From: JAXGXT01 sp040772665
Lineage (GTDB): Bacteria > Bacillota > Clostridia > Lachnospirales > Anaerotignaceae
NCBI GenBank assembly: GCA_040772665.1
Contig: JAXGXT010000004.1
Span: 62,001 to 126,000 of the forward strand
Direction: 5' to 3'
DNA length: 64,000 nt
Each line of letters starts with the position of its first letter. The stretch's first letter is position 1. The position numbers were made by a program, and so were the translations under genes. Positions 41,695 through 50,476 of the stretch are shown here, in pieces. The notes beneath the pieces were generated by a model. The model searched no databases, was not told where the DNA came from, and saw only the letters and a list, made by a program, of their open reading frames with translations.

Positions 41695-42520
41695 TACTGA
41701 TGTTATTAGCGAGATTTTTATGGCGGCATTGATGAAACTTGGCTATTCATTGTTTATAATTATTATCTGCCTTATTTCCATAAAAGCAGTATCAAAATTA
41801 ACAAACACTCTTTTAAACACAAAATTTTCACTTATTCCAAACTCCGATGTTAAAAAAGCAAAAACCCTTGCCGCTGTTATAGACAGCATAGTGCGATACG
41901 GAATTATTTTTGTGGGGCTTTGCTCAATTTTAATTCATTTTGGAGTTCCTGCACAAACACTTACTGCTGTTTTAGGAACGGGAACAGTTGCAATAGGTCT
42001 TGGTGCCCAAAGCATTATAAAAGACACTCTTGCAGGCTTTTTAATTATCCTTGAAAATCAGTTTTCAGTGGGAGATCTTATTACAGTTGAAGAAGTTACA
42101 GGCTTTGTGGAGGACATAACAATAAGAATCACAAAAATAAGAGGCTTTGACGGTACTCTTCATATTATACCAAACGGAAATCTTACAATGATAAGCAACA
42201 TGACAAAAAGCTATATAAATGCAACCGTTGATATAATCCTTCCCCATAACGAGGACTTGGATAAAGTTATAAAAATTCTTAATGAGGAAATGGATATTGC
42301 ACAAAATGAAATAAAAAGCCTTAAACAAAGGCCGACTGTTTTAGGTGTTATGTCTTTAAGCGAAATAGGTGCAACAATTCGTATTGTGGGAGAATGTGTT
42401 GTTAAAGAAGGGGGAATGGCAGAGCGTGCTCTTAGGCTTAGAATAAAAAAGAGGTTTGATTATGAGGGAATTTCTCTTGCAGTTCCATCTCGTGAAATTC
42501 ACATAAAAGAAAAAAATTAG
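41684..42520 (+). CDS. mscS: small-conductance mechanosensitive channel MscS
   Basis: A stretch-gated channel (278 aa) that releases solutes on hypo-osmotic shock. Three membrane helices: TM1 near residues 15-35, TM2 near 65-88, and pore-lining TM3 with the glycine/alanine pattern TAVLGTGTVAIGLGAQS near 98, then the NQFSVGDLI loop and the beta and alpha/beta cytoplasmic domain with IPNGNLTMISN near 165. ATG 41684 follows GGGGAG. It overlaps the upstream gene and precedes the DUF951 gene by 12 bp. Confidence 0.95.
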   Translation: MKVDTDVISEIFMAALMKLGYSLFIIIICLISIKAVSKLTNTLLNTKFSLIPNSDVKKAKTLAAVIDSIVRYGIIFVGLCSILIHFGVPAQTLTAVLGTGTVAIGLGAQSIIKDTLAGFLIILENQFSVGDLITVEEVTGFVEDITIRITKIRGFDGTLHIIPNGNLTMISNMTKSYINATVDIILPHNEDLDKVIKILNEEMDIAQNEIKSLKQRPTVLGVMSLSEIGATIRIVGECVVKEGGMAERALRLRIKKRFDYEGISLAVPSREIHIKEKN

Positions 42521-42532
42521 GAGGTACAAAAC

Positions 42533-42733
42533 ATGGACTTTTCTCTGGGTGATATTGTTCAAATGAAAAAAAGCCATCCTTGCGGCGGAAACCAATGGGA
42601 GGTTTTAAGAACGGGCATGGACTTTAGAATAAAATGCACTACATGCGGTCATATGGTGATGCTTCCAAGGCCGAAGTTTGAAAAAAACGTAAAAAAGATA
42701 ATTAAAAAAGGAGATGTTAAGGTTGAAGAATAA
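42533..42733 (+). CDS. DUF951 family protein
   Basis: A 66-residue protein of the DUF951/COG4481 family: LGDIVQMKKSHPCGGNQWEV, then RIKCTTCGHMVMLPRP and a lysine-rich tail. The CGG and CTTCGH segments may form a small metal or RNA-binding fold; function is not established. ATG 42533 has TAGGAGG. It often follows mscS in Firmicutes, as here, and its last codons overlap the start region of the GH3 gene. Confidence 0.92.
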   Translation: MDFSLGDIVQMKKSHPCGGNQWEVLRTGMDFRIKCTTCGHMVMLPRPKFEKNVKKIIKKGDVKVEE

Positions 42734-43895
42734 AGCCTTTGTGCTGTCTCTTTTTTTAGCAGCTCTTTTACTTTTTTCCTCATGTGTAAAAAAAGAGGAA
42801 ATCTCATATCTGCCTGAAAAAACAGATGATAAAATCATTACATTTATTCCGGAGAAAGAGGAAAACAAAAAATCTCCACAAGAAGAAAAAGAAGAAAAGG
42901 CAGAAGAACTTCTTTCACAAATGTCATTGGAAGAAAAAGTGGGTCAAATGTTTTTTGCCAGATGCCCTGATATAAATGCAGTTGAAGACATAGAGGAATA
43001 TCATATCGGAGGGTATATACTTTTCGGAAGGGATTTTGAAAACAAAACACCTGCTCAAGTAAAAGAAAATATTAAAAACTATCAAGAGGCATCCGCCAAA
43101 ATTCCTCTTTTAATAGGTGTTGACGAAGAAGGGGGCAGAGTTGTTCGTGCCAGCAAATACAAAGCTTTCAGGGATAATCCTTTTCCCTCACCGAGGGAGC
43201 TTTATTCCCAAGGAGGGCTTGAGGCTATTAAAGCCGACACAGCCGAAAAAGCGGAGTTTTTAAAAGACCTTGGAATAAATGTCAACCTTGCCCCTGTGTG
43301 CGACGTTTCCCAAAACCCCAATGATTATATTTACAGCCGCACCCTTGGGGAAGACGGTGAAACAACAGCTGAATATATAAGCCTTGTTGTTGAGCAAATG
43401 AAAGAAAAAAACATGGGGAGTGTATTAAAACATTTCCCGGGTTACGGAAACAACAGCGACACACACACGGGAGTCGCTTATGACAGCCGAAGCCTTGAGG
43501 AGTTTGAAAGCCAAGACTTTTTGCCATTTAAAGCAGGCATAATATCAGGCGCAGACAGCGTTCTTGTTTCTCACAACGTTATGGAAAGCGTAGACAATCA
43601 GCTTCCCGCATCACTTTCCGCCCCTGTCCACAACATTTTAAGGCAAGACTTAGGCTTTGACGGTGTTATTATGACAGACGACACAGCAATGGAAGGCATT
43701 AAAAACTTTACGGAAATTGACACTGCTGTTCTTGCCGTTATTTCAGGAAACGACATTATAATAACAAGTGACCATAAACAGCAAATTGACGCACTTATAT
43801 CAGCAATAAAGATAGGCGAAATAAGCAGTTCAAGGCTTGACGAGTCTGTAAGGCGAATTCTTATTTGGAAAATAAACATAGGCCTTATTAAGTAA
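42723..43895 (+). CDS. GH3 family beta-N-acetylhexosaminidase-like lipoprotein
   Basis: A secreted, lipid-anchored glycoside hydrolase family 3 enzyme (390 aa), probably acting on peptidoglycan or cell-wall sugars (NagZ-like). An N-terminal lipoprotein signal ends in LLLFSSC. The barrel shows GQMFFARCPD, GVDEEGGRVVRA near 135, KHFPGYGNNSDTHTG near 240 with the NagZ-type His loop, and MTDDTAMEGI near 315 with the nucleophilic aspartate. TTG 42723 has AAGGAG nine bases upstream; an ATG at 42714 abuts that site and is less likely. Overlaps the DUF951 gene. Confidence 0.88.
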   Translation: MKNKAFVLSLFLAALLLFSSCVKKEEISYLPEKTDDKIITFIPEKEENKKSPQEEKEEKAEELLSQMSLEEKVGQMFFARCPDINAVEDIEEYHIGGYILFGRDFENKTPAQVKENIKNYQEASAKIPLLIGVDEEGGRVVRASKYKAFRDNPFPSPRELYSQGGLEAIKADTAEKAEFLKDLGINVNLAPVCDVSQNPNDYIYSRTLGEDGETTAEYISLVVEQMKEKNMGSVLKHFPGYGNNSDTHTGVAYDSRSLEEFESQDFLPFKAGIISGADSVLVSHNVMESVDNQLPASLSAPVHNILRQDLGFDGVIMTDDTAMEGIKNFTEIDTAVLAVISGNDIIITSDHKQQIDALISAIKIGEISSSRLDESVRRILIWKINIGLIK

Positions 43896-43904
43896 GAAAG
43901 GTTT

Positions 43905-44210
43905 TACCCAAACAGAAAAACCTTGGGCTTATGTACAAACCTATCCGCTTTTTGAAAAAAGCGGAGCAAAAACTTTTATTAAAACCGCATGTCCATGCGG
44001 TTTTAAGGTTAAAAATAAATAAGAGTATGACTGGCAGTAATGTAAACCAAACCACAAAATAAAGTGGCTTTCCAAGCAAAACCATAGTTTTGCGCTATGG
44101 GTCAAGGGTGAAACCCTTGCGGGGTATTGGGGCAGAGCCCCAAGGTCTTAAGCTTTGCTGACAGAGAGCCCCAAGGTCTTAGGCTTTGCTGACACAAAGC
44201 TCCAAGGCCT
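43905..44210 (+). repeat. hairpin cassette after the GH3 gene
   Basis: Plus-strand copy, beginning ten bases after the GH3 stop. Order: short CCTTGGGCTTATGTAC remnant of M1, the CCGCTTTTTGAAAAAAGCGG hairpin (about 43949-43968), the CCGCATGTCCATGCGG terminator stem (43984-44005), a linker homologous to the one at 39010-39070, the GCAAAACCATAGTTTTGC hairpin (44076-44094), and M5 (44097-44150), then two extra CCAAGG repeats. It fills the 318-bp convergent gap before the ROK gene. Confidence 0.88.
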
Positions 44211-44213
44211 TTC

Positions 44214-45155
44214 TCATTTAAAAAACAAGCTTGCCCCACCGTAAATTCCTGCGTCGTTGCCAAGGAAGGCGATTTTAATATGGGTGCTTTGCATTTTGTG
44301 AAAAACAAACTCCCTGTAATATTTTTCAATAGGTTTTAATATAACCTCCCCTGCTTTGGAAACTCCGCCGCCAATAATAATAACCTGCGGGTCACATGCA
44401 CAAACAGCATTGCTAAGGGCAAGGCCAAGGTTTTTACCCATTGTTTCAACAACCTCTAATGCAAGACTGTCACCTTTCGCCGCCATATCAGTAATCTTTT
44501 TTGCTGTAATTTCTTCATCACTTTCAAGCATGGTTTCTAATCCGCCCTCGCTTATAAGCCTTTTGGCAAGCCTAACCATTGCCGTGGCAGAAGAATATTG
44601 CTCCAAACATCCTTTTTTTCCGCAGTTACAGCTCTCACTTTCCTGTGGGTTCACAGTCATATGTCCTATTTCGCCGCAGCTTCCGTGTGCCCCTAAAACC
44701 AACTTTTTATCAACTATTATCCCGGCGCCTATCCCAGTTCCTATTGTAACAAAAATAAAGCTTTCAAACTCCCTGCCGGCCCCAGCAAACATCTCGCCTA
44801 AAGCCGCCGCCCTTGCATCATTTGAAAGCTTAACTTCAAGCTTTGTAAGGCTTGATAAAATCTCAGCCGCAGGGTAAACATCCCACCCTAAATTAACGCA
44901 TTTATAAACAACACCTTTTTCCACAGGCCCCGGCACCCCTGCACCTATGCCTATAATGTCACTTTTGTTAATAGCTCTTTGTTCCATTTTTTCGTCAATA
45001 TCCTTGGCGATTGATGAAAGTATATATTTTCCGCCACAGCTTTTATCAGTAGGCATTTCCCATTTTTCAAGCAGTTTTCCATTATCGTCAAAAAGCCCTG
45101 TTTTAATTGATGTTCCGCCTATGTCAACTCCTAACACATACCTTTGTTTTGCCAC
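44214..45155 (-). CDS. ROK family glucokinase
   Basis: Phosphorylates glucose or a related sugar with ATP. The 313-aa protein has the phosphate loop GVDIGGTSIKTGLFD at the N-terminus, the ROK zinc motif CNCGKKGCLEQYSS near 168, and the second phosphate segment IIIGGGVSKAGE near 262. GTG 45155 is preferred: AAGGAG lies nine bases before it, and an upstream ATG at 45176 precedes that site and overlaps galE. It follows galE by four bases, linking galactose and glucose entry. Substrate among hexoses is not certain. Confidence 0.93.
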   Translation of the reverse strand: MAKQRYVLGVDIGGTSIKTGLFDDNGKLLEKWEMPTDKSCGGKYILSSIAKDIDEKMEQRAINKSDIIGIGAGVPGPVEKGVVYKCVNLGWDVYPAAEILSSLTKLEVKLSNDARAAALGEMFAGAGREFESFIFVTIGTGIGAGIIVDKKLVLGAHGSCGEIGHMTVNPQESESCNCGKKGCLEQYSSATAMVRLAKRLISEGGLETMLESDEEITAKKITDMAAKGDSLALEVVETMGKNLGLALSNAVCACDPQVIIIGGGVSKAGEVILKPIEKYYREFVFHKMQSTHIKIAFLGNDAGIYGGASLFFK

Positions 45156-45159
45156 GGTT

Positions 45160-46155
45160 TCATTCTCCTTTGTCATATCCTTTTGGGTGTGTTTTATGCC
45201 ATTTCCATGCAGAGCCTATTATTTCTTCAAGGCTGTTATGCATAGGCTTCCAGCCCAAAACTTCTTTCGCTTTTTGGCTTGAGGCTATAAGCTGTGCAGG
45301 ATCCCCCTCACGCTTAGGCGCATCCACACTTGGTATTAAATGCCCCGTCACTTTTCTTGCAGTATCAATCACTTCTTTAACAGAAAAACCCACACCGTTG
45401 CCAAGGTTGAAAACATCACTTTCTCCGCCGTTTACCAAATAATCAACAGCAAGAATATGTGCCGAAGAAAGGTCTGTAACATGAATATAATCTCTTACGC
45501 AGGTTCCGTCTTTCGTTTTATAGTCTGTGCCGAAAATGCTTACCGACTCCCTCTTCCCGTTGGGAACTTGAAGTATAACAGGTATCAAATGTGTTTCAGG
45601 GCTATGTGCCTCACCTATTTCTCCGCCGGCATCAGCACCGCAGGCATTGAAATATCTTAAAGAAACAAAACGAAGCCCATGGGCATTCCCCACCCATTTA
45701 AACATTTTTTCCATGGCAAGCTTTGTTTCGCCGTAAGGGTTTGTAGGCTCTGTCTTATTGGTTTCTAAAATAGGCACGTTTTCAGGCTCGCCATAAACCG
45801 CCGCCGTTGAGGAAAAAACAACATTGTTAATTCCCTCTTTAACCAATGTGTCCAAAAGAGATTTTGTTTTGCAAAGATTGTTTTCATAATATTTTAAAGG
45901 GTTCTCAACACTTTCACCAACAAGTGAATATGCCGCAAAGTGAATAACCGCATCTATGTTTTCATTTTTCAGCACACCCAAAAGAAAGTCCTGATTTCCT
46001 ATATCCCCTTCATAAAACCTTGCCCTTTTATCAACAGCGCTTTTATGCCCTGTGACAAGACTGTCCGCAACAACAACGTCGTCACCCCTTTCGCAAAGCA
46101 TTTTAACTGTGTGAGAGCCTATATATCCGGCTCCCCCAAGCACAAGAATTGTCAT
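45160..46155 (-). CDS. galE: UDP-glucose 4-epimerase
   Basis: Interconverts UDP-glucose and UDP-galactose for the Leloir pathway and cell-surface sugars. The 331-aa SDR protein has the NAD loop GGAGYIGSHTVK, the SSTAAVYGEP segment near 115 and the YxxxK pair in NPYGETKLAMEK near 140, and RYFNACGAD near 165. ATG 46155 has GGGAGTG. It is co-transcribed with the ROK kinase gene. galK and galT are not in the window. Confidence 0.95.
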   Translation of the reverse strand: MTILVLGGAGYIGSHTVKMLCERGDDVVVADSLVTGHKSAVDKRARFYEGDIGNQDFLLGVLKNENIDAVIHFAAYSLVGESVENPLKYYENNLCKTKSLLDTLVKEGINNVVFSSTAAVYGEPENVPILETNKTEPTNPYGETKLAMEKMFKWVGNAHGLRFVSLRYFNACGADAGGEIGEAHSPETHLIPVILQVPNGKRESVSIFGTDYKTKDGTCVRDYIHVTDLSSAHILAVDYLVNGGESDVFNLGNGVGFSVKEVIDTARKVTGHLIPSVDAPKREGDPAQLIASSQKAKEVLGWKPMHNSLEEIIGSAWKWHKTHPKGYDKGE

Positions 46156-46288
46156 ATAATTTCACTCCCTAATTTTACATTCATATATTTATGATACTCC
46201 ACCATAAATATATTTGCAACAAAAGTAAATCCTTATACCCCTGCCTTACAAAGCAGTTTATGTTTCCCATTTTTGTAAATAAAAATAA

Positions 46289-46326
46289 GCAGACAATAGC
46301 CATATAAAACAATGTGCCTTGTCTGC
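46289..46326 (-). terminator. Rho-independent terminator after xpt
   Basis: GCAGACA pairs with TGTCTGC around a long loop, followed by a TTATTTTTATTT run on the minus strand, immediately after the xpt stop. Confidence 0.75.
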
Positions 46327-46339
46327 TGTAATAATCTTT

Positions 46340-46921
46340 TTATTGTTTTCTGAAATTTATTTCCCCTGTTTCAACATTGACACTATCAATTATGGCAAGG
46401 CTCTCCAGATGTATGCCTTTTTTTCTTATAATCTCTCCGCCTTGCTGAAACCCTTTTTCTATTACTATTCCAATGCCCTCAACAACTGCCTCCGCCTCGT
46501 TTGCAATGCTTATAAGCCCCTCAAGCGCACACCCGTTTGCAAGGAAGTCATCAATTATTAAAACTTTGTCGCCCTTGCCTATGTATTTTTTTGAAACAAT
46601 TACGTTATAAGTCTTTTTATGTGTATAGCTTTCAACGGGAACGCTGTATGTGGCGCCATCAAGGTTTATGCTTTCGCTTTTTTTGGCAAAAACAACAGGC
46701 ACGTTAAAATGCTGTGCTACTATACAGGCAATGCCTATTCCCGAAGCCTCTACAGTAAGTATTTTATTTATATCATGGTCTTTAAAAAGACTTTTAAACT
46801 CCCTGCCCATTTCGTTAAACAAACTTATATCCATCTGGTGGTTAAGAAAGTTGTCTACCTTAACAACATTCCCCTCCGCCACCACACCGTCCCTAAGAAT
46901 TCTCTCCTCCAGAAGTTTCAC
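46340..46921 (-). CDS. xpt: xanthine phosphoribosyltransferase
   Basis: Salvages xanthine to XMP. The 193-aa protein opens KLLEERILRDGVV as in Bacillus Xpt, carries TVEASGIGIACIVAQ near 53 and the PRPP motif VLIIDDFLANGCALEGL near 122. GTG 46921 is chosen because AAAGGTG lies upstream and it gives the family N-terminus; earlier in-frame starts would add an unrelated extension. A TATAAT at about 46950 is a possible promoter. No purine riboswitch is visible upstream. Confidence 0.93.
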   Translation of the reverse strand: MKLLEERILRDGVVAEGNVVKVDNFLNHQMDISLFNEMGREFKSLFKDHDINKILTVEASGIGIACIVAQHFNVPVVFAKKSESINLDGATYSVPVESYTHKKTYNVIVSKKYIGKGDKVLIIDDFLANGCALEGLISIANEAEAVVEGIGIVIEKGFQQGGEIIRKKGIHLESLAIIDSVNVETGEINFRKQ

Positions 46922-47112
46922 AAAAACACACCTTTCTTGATATTTCATAATATTATACCAAAAACATATTTTTTTTGCCACATAAAGTTTAAGGAAACAT
47001 TATACAGTTGGAATAGAAAAAACCTCTGTTTTTGTGTATCTGTTTTTCAAAAACTTTTAATGATGATTTTAAACTGCTGTTTTGCATTTTTTCCATTGTT
47101 TTTGGGAAACAA

Positions 47113-47141
47113 TTGCCTGATAAATCAAGCTGTGATATACT
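47113..47141 (+). promoter_or_regulatory. promoter of the ABC importer gene
   Basis: TTGCCT (47113-47118), 17-bp spacer, TATACT (47136-47141), 40 bp upstream of the substrate-binding protein start. Confidence 0.55.
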
Positions 47142-47181
47142 TTCTATTGGCAAATAACCTATGTAAAAACGGAGGACAATT

Positions 47182-48240
47182 ATGAAAAAATTAAAGTTTA
47201 TAACGATAATTCTTGCCTTTGCAATTGGATTTTCAAGCCTTGGGGGATGCGGCAGAAAAGCTGAACAGCCGCCTGTTTCTCAAACCCAAGAAAACACACA
47301 AAACAATGAAGAATCAGCACAAATTAAAATAACAGACCAAATCGGAAGAGAAGTTATCCTTGAAAAACCTGCCGAAAAAATAGTTTCGTCTTATTATATT
47401 TCAACGGCAATTCTTATTTCCTTAGGCCTTTCAGATAACCTTGTGGGAATCGAGGCAAAAGCCGACACAAGAGAGCTTTATAAAAAGGCCGCCAACGACA
47501 TAATCTCCCTTCCTGCAGTTGGCAGCGGAAAAGGAATAAACATTGAGGAAACAGCGGCACTCGCTCCCGATGTTGTAATTATTCCGCAAAAGCTTAAAGA
47601 TGCTGTTTCTTCATTTGAAGAGCTTAACATACCTGTTGTTGTTGTTGACCCTGAAACCTTAGATAATTTTAAGGAATGTGTTTCATTGCTTGGAGAAATC
47701 ACAGCAACATCCCAAACGGCTGATAAGCTTATTGCTTATTATGACGAAAAAATGAATATGGTTAAAGACCTTACAAAAGGCCTTGAAAAAAAACCTGCTG
47801 TTTATTTAAGCGGAAGTGATATGCTTACCACCTGCACATCAAAAATGTATCAAAACCAGCTTATAGAAACATCAGGCGGAGAAAACGTATCTAAAGAGCT
47901 TACAGACGGATACTGGCAAAACATATCAGCGGAACAGCTTAATCTTTGGGCACCTGAATATTTCTTTGCAGTAAGCTATGCTGACTACAGCCTTGAAGAA
48001 GTTAAAAGCAATGCTGCCCTAAAAGAAATCCCTGCCGTTAAAGATGGGAACTTATTTGTTTTCCCTTCTTCAATAGAGCCTTGGGATTATCCAACACCTT
48101 CCTCGATTTTAGGTGTACTTTATTTAACACACATTCTTCACCCTGACATTATTACAGCAGAAGATTATGTTAATGAAGCCGCTGATTTTTATGACAAGTT
48201 TTTTAATATACAAGTAACAAAGGAAGACTTAGGTTTATAA
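47182..48240 (+). CDS. FecB/BtuF-type ABC transporter substrate-binding lipoprotein
   Basis: A 352-aa extracellular receptor of the helical-backbone (TroA-like) metal/siderophore class. Signal peptide with lipobox SLGGC at residue 24, an N/T/Q/E-rich linker, then two lobes: KITDQIGREVILEKPAEKIV near 48 (core DQIGREV), PDVVIIPQ near 130, and SIEPWDYPTPSSILG near 295. This class binds chelated iron, cobalamin or, in the MolA branch, molybdate/tungstate. The downstream molybdenum hydroxylase genes make a Mo/W role attractive but unproven. ATG 47182 follows GGAGG. Confidence 0.88.
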   Translation: MKKLKFITIILAFAIGFSSLGGCGRKAEQPPVSQTQENTQNNEESAQIKITDQIGREVILEKPAEKIVSSYYISTAILISLGLSDNLVGIEAKADTRELYKKAANDIISLPAVGSGKGINIEETAALAPDVVIIPQKLKDAVSSFEELNIPVVVVDPETLDNFKECVSLLGEITATSQTADKLIAYYDEKMNMVKDLTKGLEKKPAVYLSGSDMLTTCTSKMYQNQLIETSGGENVSKELTDGYWQNISAEQLNLWAPEYFFAVSYADYSLEEVKSNAALKEIPAVKDGNLFVFPSSIEPWDYPTPSSILGVLYLTHILHPDIITAEDYVNEAADFYDKFFNIQVTKEDLGL

Positions 48241-48249
48241 TCCGATTAT

Positions 48250-48690
48250 TATTAAGACCTTGGGCTTTGCCCAAAACCCATCCGCTTTTATTAAGACCTT
48301 GGGCTTTGCCCAAACCCATCCGCTTTTATTAAGACCTTGGGCTTTGCCCAAACCCATCCGCTTTTTGAAAAAAGCGGAACAAAAACTTTTATTAAAACCG
48401 CAGATGCGGTTTTAAGTGTTTGACAAGGGTGTAAGGTTTGGTTTAAGTGAAAACCAAGCCATAAAATAAAAAAATGCCTGAGCAAAACTATAGTTTTGCG
48501 TTATGGGTCAAATAGGAAGGTTAAAGATAAACACCCCCGCTGGGCATCGGAAAGAAGTCCGACGGCAAAGCCGCTTTTTCATAAGAAAAAGTGCTGAACG
48601 AAGTAGCGGTTTGCGAAGCAAATTCCTGACCATAAAACTTTTATTAAAACCGCATCTGCGGTTTTAATACAGTTCAAAAGGTTAACTTTA
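48250..48690 (+). repeat. hairpin cassette with a triple 38-bp tandem repeat, between ABC genes
   Basis: Begins ten bases after the substrate-binding protein stop. Three direct repeats of 38-39 bp (48251-48289, 48290-48327, 48328-48365), each holding TTGGGCTTTGCCCAA, lead into the CCGCTTTTTGAAAAAAGCGG hairpin, CCGCAGATGCGG terminator stem (48398-48416), a GCAAAACTATAGTTTTGC hairpin (48483-48500) and a second CCGCATCTGCGG stem (48647-48668). It explains the 479-bp gap that separates the receptor from its permease. Confidence 0.85.
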
Positions 48691-48719
48691 TACACATTTT
48701 GAAAGAAAGGAGTTTCCCT

Positions 48720-49694
48720 ATGAAAAAAACAATGCTTTTGGCTATGGTGCTTTTAGGATGTATACTCCTTTCTTTATGTGTTGGAAGATATTATATAGCC
48801 CCGAAAAATATTATAAACATCTTTCTTGGAAAGCTTGAAAGCACCATGGATGCCAACATTTTTTTAAACATAAGGCTTCCCAGAACAATCCTTGTTGTCT
48901 TCAGCGGAGGAGCTCTTGCTCTAAGCGGTTTTGTATACCAAAGTCTGTTTAGAAACCCCCTTGTTTCGCCAGATGTTATGGGTGTTTCAAGCGGTGCCTC
49001 TGTGGGTGCCATATTTGCAATTTTATTTTTTAAAGGGAACCCTTCTGCTGTGCAGATAAGTGCCTTTTTAGGCGGTATAATCGTAGTTTTATTAAGTTTA
49101 CTGCTGTCTAAAGCAATGGGGGGAAACCGTCTTTACACCATGATTCTTTCAGGAATAATAATGGGTTCTTTCGCAAACTCAATTATTATGACACTTAAAT
49201 ATACCTCAGACCCAAACCGTCACCTTGCCGCCATTGAATATTGGCTTATGGGCAGTTTTAACACAGCCTCATGGAGGGATGTAAAAACTGTTTTGCCCAT
49301 TTGTTTGGTGTTTGCATCTGCCCTTTTTTTAATGAAAAATCAACTTCGTGCCTTATCCTTAGGTGATGACGAGGCGCAAAGCCTTGGAGTTAATATTAAA
49401 GTTATAAGCATGGTTTCAATTGTGTGCGCAACACTTCTTGTAAGCACAGTTGTAAGCATCAGCGGCGTTATAAGCTGGATTGGCCTTATTGTTCCCCACA
49501 TAACGAGAATTTTCGCAGGAGAAAGCTATTTAGATAATTTTAATCAAAGCTTTTTTCTTGGCGGCATACTTCTTGTTTTGGCTGATACAGCCGCACGAAG
49601 CCTTTTAACATCTGAAATACCCATAAGCATTTTAACATCCCTTATGGGAGGCATTTTTTTGCTTATATTTTTATATTTGAAAAACAGGAGATAA
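48720..49694 (+). CDS. FecCD-type ABC transporter permease
   Basis: A 324-aa permease with about ten membrane helices, BtuC/FecCD family. Seen: RLPRTILVVFSGGALALSGFVYQSLFRNPL near 50-80 (core RLPRTI and LFRNPLVSPDVMGVSSGAS), LWLMGS-like YWLMGSFNTASWRD near 180, and the coupling-helix region GVISWIGLIVPHITRIF near 248. It would form a homodimer with the ATPase encoded immediately downstream. ATG 48720 follows AAAGGAG. Confidence 0.92.
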   Translation: MKKTMLLAMVLLGCILLSLCVGRYYIAPKNIINIFLGKLESTMDANIFLNIRLPRTILVVFSGGALALSGFVYQSLFRNPLVSPDVMGVSSGASVGAIFAILFFKGNPSAVQISAFLGGIIVVLLSLLLSKAMGGNRLYTMILSGIIMGSFANSIIMTLKYTSDPNRHLAAIEYWLMGSFNTASWRDVKTVLPICLVFASALFLMKNQLRALSLGDDEAQSLGVNIKVISMVSIVCATLLVSTVVSISGVISWIGLIVPHITRIFAGESYLDNFNQSFFLGGILLVLADTAARSLLTSEIPISILTSLMGGIFLLIFLYLKNRR

Positions 49695-49695
49695 T

Positions 49696-50475
49696 ATGGA
49701 AATAACAGTGGAAAACCTAAGCTTAAAAATTAAAAACCATATAATTTTAAAAAACATAAACCTTTCTCTTCCAAAGGGAAAGCTTATAATGCTTTTAGGG
49801 GAAAACGGTGCAGGAAAAACCCAGCTAATAAAGATAATTATGGGATTTCGTCGTCCTTTTTCGGGAAGGATATGTTATAATAACACCGATATTAACCATA
49901 TTAAAATTAAAGAACGGGCAAAACTTGTAAGCTATGTTCCGCAAAATGACGAAAGCAAAGTAAGATACAAAGTTTGGGAGTTTATTTCCATGGGAACAAT
50001 GCCTCATTTGGGAATGTACAGCCAAATAAACGAAACCTTGACAACCTTTGTTAATAAAACCATTGAAACATTAGGCTTAGAAAACATCTGTCACAAGTTT
50101 ACAGACGAAATAAGCGGCGGAGAGCTTCGCCTTTCATACCTGGCAAGGGCAATTGTTCAAAACACCCCCTGGATGATTCTTGACGAGCCTACAGCCTCTT
50201 TAGACTTTGGAAAACAACATAGTTTTTTAAAACTTCTTAAAGAAACATCGGTTAATGAAAACAAGGGAACTTTAATGAGCATTCACGACCCGTCACTGGC
50301 TTGTAAATATGCAGACATTATAATTCTTATGAAAAACGGCGGGATTTTAGATATTGTGGATATAAATAAAAGAGAATATAACCGTCTTGAAAAAGGTCTG
50401 CGTTTACTATACGGTGAAAATATTTTTCTTGAAGATATAAAGGATGAAAAAGTTCTTATTTGGAAGGGGATGTAA
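49696..50475 (+). CDS. ABC transporter ATP-binding protein (FecE/BtuD type)
   Basis: The 259-aa ATPase of the importer. Walker A LLGENGAGKTQLIK near residue 35 (alanine/glycine variation normal), Q-loop YVPQNDE near 80, signature ISGGELRLSYLARA near 138 (ISGGE core), Walker B WMILDEPTASLDFG near 158 and the H-loop SIHDPSLA near 195. It starts one base after the permease stop region (AGGAG upstream) and ends one base before the FAD subunit gene, so the transporter and the hydroxylase are one transcript. Confidence 0.95.
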   Translation: MEITVENLSLKIKNHIILKNINLSLPKGKLIMLLGENGAGKTQLIKIIMGFRRPFSGRICYNNTDINHIKIKERAKLVSYVPQNDESKVRYKVWEFISMGTMPHLGMYSQINETLTTFVNKTIETLGLENICHKFTDEISGGELRLSYLARAIVQNTPWMILDEPTASLDFGKQHSFLKLLKETSVNENKGTLMSIHDPSLACKYADIIILMKNGGILDIVDINKREYNRLEKGLRLLYGENIFLEDIKDEKVLIWKGM

Positions 50476-50476
50476 A

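Noticed and set aside
46922..47181. Purine riboswitch upstream of xpt
   Set aside because: None of the conserved purine aptamer loop sequences is present in the minus-strand leader.
48251..48365. Direct repeats as a CRISPR array
   Set aside because: The three units abut with no spacers and no cas gene is near.
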